This document shows positions 6,937-12,372 of a DNA stretch of 12,372 nt, piece after piece. The notes below the pieces were generated by a model. It saw only the letters and a program-made list of their open reading frames with translations, was not told where the DNA came from and ran no database searches. The translations under genes were made by a program, and so were the position numbers. This DNA is from an uncultured Lachnospiraceae bacterium (lineage in GTDB: Bacteria > Bacillota > Clostridia > Lachnospirales > Lachnospiraceae): the NCBI GenBank assembly GCA_910588895.1, contig CAJUSS010000101.1, positions 530 through 12,901 of the forward strand, read 5' to 3'. How positions within the stretch are numbered: position 1 is the stretch's first letter; each line of letters opens with the position of its first letter.

Positions 6937-8175
6937 TCATTCGGTCCGCTTAAACTCTGTCTCTCCTCTGCCGATGGCTCTCCAGATCTCCCGCTCGATC
7001 TTTTTTGCCTGCCCATAACGGCGCTCGCGGGCTTTCAGGGCCTGCTCTGGATCTGCGCTTTTGGCGCACCGCTCCAGGCTCCCTTCAAACCGCTGCTTTA
7101 GGGTCACCTTTTTGGTCCCCTGGATGTATTTATCCGCCAGATAGATAAGGGCAGCTTCCAGAGTCCCTCGTTCCTCTTTTTCCGCCGGAGGGCCAGATCT
7201 TGACCCGCAGCCTTGTCCTTGGCCGTCTGATCTGGATCTTAGTCCCTGCTCCTGTCCCGATGGGGCTCCTCCCTGTCCGGGTGTATGCCCATATCCGTCA
7301 GAACCGATCCTGCGCTCCCAGTCATGATGCCGGATGATAAGGGCAGCTGCCAGCGGATACCCCTCCTTCAACAGACACCTGGCGCCTTCCCCTGGATGGT
7401 CCTTTTTGTGGCGCGTCACATCGTGGAGCAGCGCCCCGCCGGTGAGCAGAGGGATGTCCACGGTCACGCCGGCCCGGATCAGCTGCCGTGCCAGGGAAAG
7501 TGCTTCCGCGCAGACCGCCCTGCAATGGTCCCGCACCGGCTCCGGTGTCCCGTATCGTTCCCAGAGCTGCGCACACTGCGCCTCATCCGGAGCATCCTTG
7601 GGCATCCGGCCAAGCTCAGCCACTCTTCGCCCGCTCTCCTCCACCAGGATGCGGCTGAACCCGCCGTAGGGCTGGAAAAGAGCGCGGGAGGTCTCTAAAG
7701 GCGTCCCTAAAAGCCCGGACAGATAGGCGCAGAGAACACCGGCATGGGCCACCACCGCCACATCGCCCCCATCGCCGTCTCCCTCTCCTGCCGTCTCCGA
7801 AAGGATCTCCTCTATGCAGCGGGCAAACCGCTCCCGCCCTGCTCTCCGCCCCTCTCCGCGGACCGGCTCCGAAGCCAGCTCCTTGTGCAGCTCATTTAGC
7901 GGTGCATCCTCCCACTCTCCCATATCCAGCTCGATCAGATCCTCCCGGATCTCTACCGGATATCGTCCGTCGGCTAAGAGATCCGCAGTCTCCCTGGCCC
8001 TTTTTAAAGGGCTGGCATAGACCTTCTCTACAGGATGCTCCGCAAAATATGCAGCCAAGTCTCTCGCCTGGCTGCGCCCCTCCTCATCCAGGGGCGTATC
8101 GGTCCGCCCGATACAGCGCTTTTTCCCGTCCGAAAACAGCACTTTGCCGTGACGGATCAGATATAAATCCCTCAT
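6937..8175 (-). CDS. Histidine phosphatase - HD domain fusion protein
   Basis: A 412-residue two-domain protein. Residues 1 to about 190 are a phosphoglycerate-mutase-like histidine phosphatase: phosphohistidine motif IRHG (7-10), RARET (59-63), acidic Glu82 region and the second catalytic His144 in VVAHAG. It most resembles CobC-type alpha-ribazole phosphatases. Residues about 205-400 carry an HD metal phosphohydrolase domain, with His217, HD at 251-252, HHD at 283-285 and Asp347 in LADKY. Residues about 289-337 are a Gly/Ser/Gln-rich low-complexity insertion inside the HD part. It starts six bases after the stop of the MocA-like gene, with its GGAG site inside that gene's end, so the two are probably translationally coupled. 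The substrate is unknown; a phosphate or nucleotide linked to Moco handling is an inference from place alone. Confidence 0.85.
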   Translation of the reverse strand: MRDLYLIRHGKVLFSDGKKRCIGRTDTPLDEEGRSQARDLAAYFAEHPVEKVYASPLKRARETADLLADGRYPVEIREDLIELDMGEWEDAPLNELHKELASEPVRGEGRRAGRERFARCIEEILSETAGEGDGDGGDVAVVAHAGVLCAYLSGLLGTPLETSRALFQPYGGFSRILVEESGRRVAELGRMPKDAPDEAQCAQLWERYGTPEPVRDHCRAVCAEALSLARQLIRAGVTVDIPLLTGGALLHDVTRHKKDHPGEGARCLLKEGYPLAAALIIRHHDWERRIGSDGYGHTPGQGGAPSGQEQGLRSRSDGQGQGCGSRSGPPAEKEERGTLEAALIYLADKYIQGTKKVTLKQRFEGSLERCAKSADPEQALKARERRYGQAKKIEREIWRAIGRGETEFKRTE

Positions 8176-8181
8176 TTCCCT

Positions 8182-9126
8182 CTAACTCCGAAAGCCTTTT
8201 CCAAAATATCGGCCGTAGATCCGCTCCGTGCTCTTCTGGATGTCCTTTACCATAGCCTGATAGCTTTTCAAAAGTTGCTTTCCGCCCTCCGTCAGCAGGG
8301 AGCCGCCGCCCCCCGGCCCTCCGGCCCAGCGCTCTACCACGGAAAAGCCCATTTGACGCTCCACCGCCTTGACCATCCGGCTCCCCTTGCTGTAGGACAA
8401 GCCCATCTGATGGCAGGCCTCCTGGAGCGATCCGGTCCGCTGGATATGGTCCAAAAGGCTGGCCGTACCTGGACCAAAAAACACTTCGCTGCCCTTCAAG
8501 CGCACCTGGACGAGCGGACGGATCGGATACCCGTCTCCAAGCTGGTGATCCCACTCCAGAAGCCCCTGGTATTCCTCCTGGGTATCCACATCCCAGCATA
8601 CGCCTCTGTCCTCCACCTCCATATCCACGATCGGTATCCCGGCATTTTCCATCGCGCCCCTAAGGCCTCTCTCCCCGGTATAGCCGCATAGCTGCCTGGC
8701 GATATCGCTCCTTAACAGGATCGGATGCCCCGGCTCCCCCTGGTATACGGTCCGGATCATAGCCGCATCGATCATCAGGACCTGCTTAAAGGTCTCCGGC
8801 CTTATCCCGGGCGCGTCGATCGGCATCACCATCACCCGCTCACATTCTTGGAGGATCGCCTGGATCCCCATCTTCACAGAATCGAACATCTGTGTCTTAC
8901 GGTACCGCTCGTTCCGCAAAAAACGAACGCCTGTATGAAAAAGGTGACTCTCCAGGTCCTCGGCACGATGACCAGTCACCACTACGATAGGCGAGATATC
9001 CAGTTTCTGCAGCATGGACACGATATGGAGCGCGATCGTCGAATCCCCGAAGGGCAGCATGGGCTTGAACTCCTTCATCCTGGTGGACATCCCCGCCGCC
9101 ACCAGGACGGCTCCTGTCTGTTTCAT
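8182..9126 (-). CDS. MocA-like molybdopterin nucleotidyltransferase fused to ModE-type HTH domain
   Basis: First gene of the Moco operon, 314 residues. Residues 1 to about 192 are a MobA/MocA-type nucleotidyltransferase: LVAAGMSTRM (8-17) with Lys21, metal-binding Asp104 in MPIDAPG, and GHPILL (133-138). The AAG rather than AGG in the first motif matches CTP-using MocA, so it probably makes molybdopterin cytosine dinucleotide. Residues about 205-300 match the N-terminal winged-helix domain of ModE: TGSLQEACHQMGLSYSKGSR (231-250), VVERWAGGPGGGG and LLTEGGKQLL. There is no ModE molybdate-binding (MOP) domain. The start at 9126 is chosen because GGAGAG lies eight bases upstream and the nucleotidyltransferase fold begins there; the longer open frame to 9342 runs through the promoter. 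It may regulate its own operon, but DNA binding is inferred. Confidence 0.9.
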   Translation of the reverse strand: MKQTGAVLVAAGMSTRMKEFKPMLPFGDSTIALHIVSMLQKLDISPIVVVTGHRAEDLESHLFHTGVRFLRNERYRKTQMFDSVKMGIQAILQECERVMVMPIDAPGIRPETFKQVLMIDAAMIRTVYQGEPGHPILLRSDIARQLCGYTGERGLRGAMENAGIPIVDMEVEDRGVCWDVDTQEEYQGLLEWDHQLGDGYPIRPLVQVRLKGSEVFFGPGTASLLDHIQRTGSLQEACHQMGLSYSKGSRMVKAVERQMGFSVVERWAGGPGGGGSLLTEGGKQLLKSYQAMVKDIQKSTERIYGRYFGKGFRS

Positions 9127-9176
9127 GGCATGGTCTCTCCTCTGCTCTTTTTTACTTATCTCCAACTGATGGTGAC

Positions 9177-9205
9177 ATTTTAACATAAAGGGTAGCGGAA
9201 GGCAA
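9177..9205 (-). promoter_or_regulatory. Promoter of the Moco/mod operon
   Basis: On the minus strand TTGCCT (9200-9205) and TAAAAT (9177-9182) are separated by exactly 17 bases, and a TG one base before the -10 makes it an extended -10. Transcription would start near 9170, about 45 bases before the first ATG. This is too short a leader to hold a Moco riboswitch. Confidence 0.6.
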
Positions 9206-9233
9206 GTAGTGCAGTATACATTTTCGACAATTT

Positions 9234-9249
9234 CAGACAGGCCTATCAG
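9234..9249. promoter_or_regulatory. Imperfect palindrome between divergent promoters
   Basis: CAGACAGGCCTATCAG reads as an imperfect inverted repeat (six of eight base pairs match) centred on AGGCCT. It lies between the -35 elements of the two divergent promoters, where an operator would fit. The sequence does not resemble the enterobacterial ModE site. The function is a guess. Confidence 0.25.
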
Positions 9250-9259
9250 GATATCCCCA

Positions 9260-9288
9260 TTGTAAACCCCCTCATTTAATGATACTAT
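9260..9288 (+). promoter_or_regulatory. Promoter of the alpha/beta hydrolase gene
   Basis: TTGTAA (9260-9265) and TACTAT (9283-9288) are 17 bases apart, with transcription expected near 9295. The AGGAGG ribosome site follows at 9306-9311, 11 bases before the ATG. Confidence 0.5.
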
Positions 9289-9322
9289 AGACTCATCAAC
9301 AGACAAGGAGGCGTTATATCTT

Positions 9323-10141
9323 ATGGCAACATTTAAGACCAATGACCAGGTGGAGATCTACTATGAGGTCACAGGCGAGGGAAAGCCTCTGTTCATGCTC
9401 CCCGGCTGGACCTGTACGACCAAGTTCTGGAAGCACAATGTGGACGAGCTCTCCAAACATTTCCAGGTGATCTGCATGGACATGCGGGGACATGGCCGAT
9501 CGGAGAAGGTGATGCACAGCCACCGCATCTCCCGCTATGCCATGGATGTGAAGAACCTGCTGGACCATCTTAAGGTGGAGGAGGTCACAGTCCTGGGATG
9601 GTCCATGGGGGCGTCCATCCTTTGGAGCTACATCGAGCTCTTCGGCAACCATCGGCTGGCCGGACTGGTCTGCGTAGATCAGTCTCCGGCCCAGTACACC
9701 GGACCGGACTGGGTGTGGGGGCAGAAGGGCTGCTATGATATGGAGATGTTCATCCGCACCTGCTACGACATCAAGTACGACCCAAGGGGTGCCGCCGCCG
9801 GGTTAGTGGGAGCCTGCCTGTACCACAAACCCTCTGATGAGGATGCCCGGTCCATCGTCGATGAGATCTGCAAATGTCCCCCTTATGTGAGGATCGAGAT
9901 CATGCGGGACCACACCAACTTAGACTGGCGCGACTTCATCCCTCAGATCAAGCTGCCCACATTAGTCTGTGTGGCGCGCAACAGCAACGTGTTTGACTGG
10001 CAGGGCAGCGCATGGGTGGGCGAGCATATCCAAGGGGCAGAGACCGTTTTCTTTGAGGATTCCGGTCACATGCTGTTCTGGGAGGAGCCGGAGAAGTTCA
10101 ACCGGACCGTCACCGATTTCATCAACAAGCTCCACAGCTGA
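9323..10141 (+). CDS. Alpha/beta hydrolase
   Basis: A 272-residue cytoplasmic alpha/beta-hydrolase-fold protein with no signal peptide. The nucleophile elbow GWSMGA gives Ser94, the oxyanion region LPGWT is at 26-30, RGHGRS (55-60) is the usual strand-turn motif of this fold, and the catalytic His is His249 in DSGHMLFWEEPE. The acid is less clear: Asp225 in the loop after LVCVARNSNVF is the best candidate, Asp119 another. Cysteines are frequent (31, 51, 117, 137, 147, 165, 183, 185, 216). Such proteins are annotated as esterases, haloperoxidase-like enzymes or lyases; no substrate can be named. It has its own promoter and is divergent from the Moco operon. The next gene follows after 96 bases and could be co-transcribed. 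Confidence 0.88.
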   Translation: MATFKTNDQVEIYYEVTGEGKPLFMLPGWTCTTKFWKHNVDELSKHFQVICMDMRGHGRSEKVMHSHRISRYAMDVKNLLDHLKVEEVTVLGWSMGASILWSYIELFGNHRLAGLVCVDQSPAQYTGPDWVWGQKGCYDMEMFIRTCYDIKYDPRGAAAGLVGACLYHKPSDEDARSIVDEICKCPPYVRIEIMRDHTNLDWRDFIPQIKLPTLVCVARNSNVFDWQGSAWVGEHIQGAETVFFEDSGHMLFWEEPEKFNRTVTDFINKLHS

Positions 10142-10237
10142 CGCGCAAGCCGTTCGGCTGGCACCCTTTAACCAAAACGTTTTCTGCATCTGCCGGACCC
10201 AAACAGGCGATCAGATCAAAGAAAGAAGGTATCCCCT

Positions 10238-11275
10238 ATGACCACTGTCACATTAGGTTCCACCAGGATCACGGTAGATAAAAACGGCTTCGGCGCATTG
10301 CCCGTCCAGCGGGTCTCCATGGAGGAGGCCGCCCGCCTGCTCCGAAAGGCTTATGCGGGCGGCATCACATTTTTTGACACGGCCCGCGCCTACACAGACA
10401 GCGAGGAAAAGATCGGACGTGCCTTAAGCGATATCCGCGGCCATATCTACATAGCCACCAAGACCATGTCCACCACCGTGGAAGGATTTTGGAAGGACTT
10501 GGAGACCAGTCTGCGGCTCTTAAAGACCGACCATGTGGACATCTACCAGTTCCACAACCCATCCTTCTGTCCAAAGCCCGGGGACGGTACCGGCTTATAT
10601 GAAGCGATGCTGGAAGCAAAGGCACAAGGAAAGATCCTCCACATCGGCATCACCAACCATCGTCTGTCCGTGGCCCGGGAAGCGGTCGAGAGCGGCTTAT
10701 ATGAGACCCTGCAGTTCCCCTTCTGTTACCTGTGCAGCGAAAAGGACATTGAACTGGTCCGCTCCTGCAAGTCCCATGACATGGGCTTCATCGCGATGAA
10801 ATCCTTATCCGGCGGCCTGATCACGGACTCCGCGGCAGCCTATGCCTTCGCCGCTCAGTATGACAATGTGCTCCCCATCTGGGGCATCCAAAAGGAACAG
10901 GAGCTGGATGAGTTCCTGCACTACATCCAAAAGCCGCCTGCTCTTACAAAAGAGCTGCAGGCTCTGATCGACAAGGACCGGAAACAGCTCTGCGGCAGCT
11001 TCTGCCGGGGCTGCGGCTACTGCATGCCCTGCCCTGCAGGCATCGAGATCAACAACTGCGCCCGCATGTCCCTTCTCCTGCGCCGTTCGCCCTCTGCAAG
11101 CCATCTCTCCCCTGCGGGCCAGGAGAAGATGATGAAGATCAAGGACTGTCTCCACTGCAATATGTGCATGAGCCACTGTCCTTATGGGCTGGACACACCG
11201 GCGCTCTTAGCCAGGAACTTAAAAGATTACGAGGAGGTACTGGCCGGGAAAGTGATGACAGCCGATAATTTCTGA
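10238..11275 (+). CDS. Aldo/keto reductase with C-terminal iron-sulfur domain
   Basis: A 345-residue oxidoreductase. The N-terminal AKR barrel (about 1-235) has the catalytic tetrad Asp47 (FFDTAR), Tyr52, Lys75 (ATKT) and His106 (QFHNP), and would reduce carbonyls with NAD(P)H. The C-terminal 95 residues carry two cysteine groups: CRGCGYCMPCP (Cys256, 259, 262, 265, with Cys252 and Cys274 nearby) and CLHCNMCMSHCP (Cys304, 307, 310, 314), as in ferredoxin-like domains binding [4Fe-4S] clusters. Fe-S aldo/keto reductases of this layout are common in anaerobic Firmicutes; the substrate is generally unknown. The start has AGAAGG eight bases upstream, a modest site. The 96-base gap before it shows no clear promoter, so it may share the hydrolase transcript. 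It ends just before a strong terminator. Confidence 0.93.
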   Translation: MTTVTLGSTRITVDKNGFGALPVQRVSMEEAARLLRKAYAGGITFFDTARAYTDSEEKIGRALSDIRGHIYIATKTMSTTVEGFWKDLETSLRLLKTDHVDIYQFHNPSFCPKPGDGTGLYEAMLEAKAQGKILHIGITNHRLSVAREAVESGLYETLQFPFCYLCSEKDIELVRSCKSHDMGFIAMKSLSGGLITDSAAAYAFAAQYDNVLPIWGIQKEQELDEFLHYIQKPPALTKELQALIDKDRKQLCGSFCRGCGYCMPCPAGIEINNCARMSLLLRRSPSASHLSPAGQEKMMKIKDCLHCNMCMSHCPYGLDTPALLARNLKDYEEVLAGKVMTADNF

Positions 11276-11303
11276 TCCAAGACGTGATACGCCGATCATG
11301 TCA

Positions 11304-11342
11304 AAAGCCCCCGCAGAGGATCTTCTCCTCTGCGGGGGCTTT
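11304..11342. terminator. Bidirectional intrinsic terminator
   Basis: A perfect 17-bp inverted repeat (arms 11304-11320 and 11326-11342, core GCCCCCGCAGAGGA) with a five-base loop lies between two converging genes. The stem ends in A/T pairs, giving UUU after the hairpin on the plus strand and UUUU on the minus strand, so it can stop transcription of both the aldo/keto reductase and the DUF1266 gene. It is 28 bases after the first stop and 41 bases past the second. Confidence 0.92.
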
Positions 11343-11383
11343 CCATCGCCTATATATCCGGCACATCTGTCGTCCTTGCTAGA

Positions 11384-12372
11384 TCACCAGGTCTTCTCCA
11401 GCGTCACACCATAATCTACCCTGTAAGGCCCGTCTGCCTGACCCTTTAGCTCCTCATAGATCCCCCGGCGCTCTTCGCTGCTCTCGCCTGCCCAGTACTC
11501 ATAGCCGCCTAAATAGCTGTCCATCAGCTCATCCCAGGAGGTGAACAAGGGCTGTAAGGTCTGTGCGATCTCAAGAGACTTATCCAGAGCCTCTACCTCT
11601 GTATAGTAGCCTGCGATATAGTAATAGCCCATCAGGCTCAGCGCACGGCAGTAGTCCCAGCCGGCCAGCGCGTTCTCGCCAAACCGCTCATAGAGCGCGT
11701 ATCCGTTCACATAGGACTCGGCTTCTTCATCCATCAGATCAAAGTTCTCTTTGACAAAAGCCAATCTCTCGCCTTCTGCCACATCACTTAAGCCGGCTTC
11801 TGCCAGATAGCCCATCTCTTCATTAAAATCTGCTCTGTGGCCCTCGGTCAAGATCCAATCCAGGTTATCGTCAGCAGAAGCGCGGTCGGTCACGCCCCAC
11901 CACTCATCTAACATCTGCTTCTGCAGCTCCATAGACTGATCGTTGGCCGGAAGACCTGCAAAACGGTTGGGATCCCAGCCATTGACCGCGGTCAGGACTG
12001 CGTAAGAAGCATTGAACCACTGTACGGTGTCCGTGACCTCCACGGTGGTGTTATCCTCTACCTCCAGAGGCTCTTCCTCGAAGGAGGACAGGGACGCCTT
12101 TAAGGATGCGGTAAAGTCATCATCCATCTTTTCCGATACAAAGATGATCGAATAATACGCATAATCGGTCTCACCATACGCCACATACCCATCGCCGCTC
12201 TCGCCGTCCGCGCTGATCGTGCAGGTGATCGCCTCCACATTTTTCATCGCGGAGATCTCCGGTGCCTGGGTATCCGCCTCACCGGATATGCCGTAGGCTT
12301 CCACCACAAGCTCCTTTACACTGTCCATGCCGGTCACCGGGATCATCGTCCCACCCTTGGGGAACTGCATCA
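11384..12372 (-). CDS. DUF1266 domain protein (5' end off window)
   Basis: C-terminal 328 or more residues of a protein whose frame is open to the right edge; the ATG at 12368-12370 is probably internal. From about residue 117 of the visible part the sequence fits the DUF1266 family: QWFNASYAVLTAVNGWD, LDEWWGVTDR with GHRADF, and near the end AGWDYCRALSLMGYYYIAGY, TSWDELMDSYLGGYEYW. The family has no known biochemical role. The preceding 110 residues (an acidic region with VEAITCTISADGESGDGYVAYGE split by alternating strands) are a separate domain I do not recognise; it could be part of a secreted or lipid-anchored protein but the N-terminus is not visible. The protein is strongly acidic and rich in Trp and Tyr. 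It converges on the aldo/keto reductase and shares its terminator. Confidence 0.8.
   Translation of the reverse strand, partial: MQFPKGGTMIPVTGMDSVKELVVEAYGISGEADTQAPEISAMKNVEAITCTISADGESGDGYVAYGETDYAYYSIIFVSEKMDDDFTASLKASLSSFEEEPLEVEDNTTVEVTDTVQWFNASYAVLTAVNGWDPNRFAGLPANDQSMELQKQMLDEWWGVTDRASADDNLDWILTEGHRADFNEEMGYLAEAGLSDVAEGERLAFVKENFDLMDEEAESYVNGYALYERFGENALAGWDYCRALSLMGYYYIAGYYTEVEALDKSLEIAQTLQPLFTSWDELMDSYLGGYEYWAGESSEERRGIYEELKGQADGPYRVDYGVTLEKTW

Noticed and set aside
9127..9170. A Moco riboswitch in the operon leader
   Set aside because: The distance from the predicted start of transcription to the first ATG is only about 45 bases, too short for the Moco RNA motif.
8725..9183. A 152-codon plus-strand open frame opposite the nucleotidyltransferase
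   Set aside because: It is antisense to conserved motifs of the MocA-like domain, with unusual His-rich composition and no supporting site.
9127..9342. N-terminal extension of the MocA-like gene up to 9342
   Set aside because: The extra 72 codons cover both divergent promoters and the start of the hydrolase gene, and the nucleotidyltransferase fold begins at the ATG at 9126, which has its own ribosome site.

Overview
The window looks like chromosomal DNA of an anaerobic Firmicute of the Lachnospiraceae/Clostridium type. This is inferred, not proven. The reasons are a GC content of roughly 55-60%, strong AGGAG-type ribosome binding sites before almost every gene, a Gram-positive style lipoprotein ModA, a Fe-S aldo/keto reductase, and gene fusions typical of clostridial molybdenum-cofactor (Moco) loci. 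No rRNA, tRNA, CRISPR array, insertion sequence or phage gene was seen.

Bases 1 to 9126 are one long minus-strand gene set for molybdenum. In transcription order (right to left) it holds: a MocA-like nucleotidyltransferase fused to a ModE-type DNA-binding domain (9126-8182); a histidine phosphatase fused to an HD domain (8175-6937); a MoeA-like molybdopterin-binding protein with a four-cysteine tail (6894-5836); moaC (5753-5253); moaA (5189-4185); a MOSC-MogA fusion (4109-3156); then the molybdate ABC transporter genes modA (2940-2035), modB (1995-1324) and modC (1235 to beyond the left edge). MoaA and MoaC make cyclic pyranopterin monophosphate from GTP. The Mog/MoeA-like proteins would adenylate molybdopterin and insert metal. 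The MocA-like domain would attach a nucleotide, probably CMP. ModABC brings in molybdate (or tungstate). The molybdopterin synthase genes (moaD, moaE) and the enzyme that uses the cofactor are not in the window. Gaps between genes are 6 to 88 bases, except a 215-base gap before modA that holds a perfect 11-bp inverted repeat and a possible internal promoter.

The interval 9127-9322 is a divergent promoter region. It has a good extended -10 promoter toward the Moco operon and a good promoter in the other direction.

Bases 9323 to 11275 carry two plus-strand genes: an alpha/beta hydrolase and an aldo/keto reductase with a C-terminal iron-sulfur domain. A strong hairpin at 11304-11342 acts as a shared terminator with the converging gene to its right. 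That minus-strand gene (11384 to beyond the right edge) encodes a DUF1266 protein of unknown function.

The most interesting parts are the enzyme-regulator fusion that opens the operon, the unexplained phosphatase-HD fusion, the MoeA-like protein with its cysteine tail, and the structured gap before modA.
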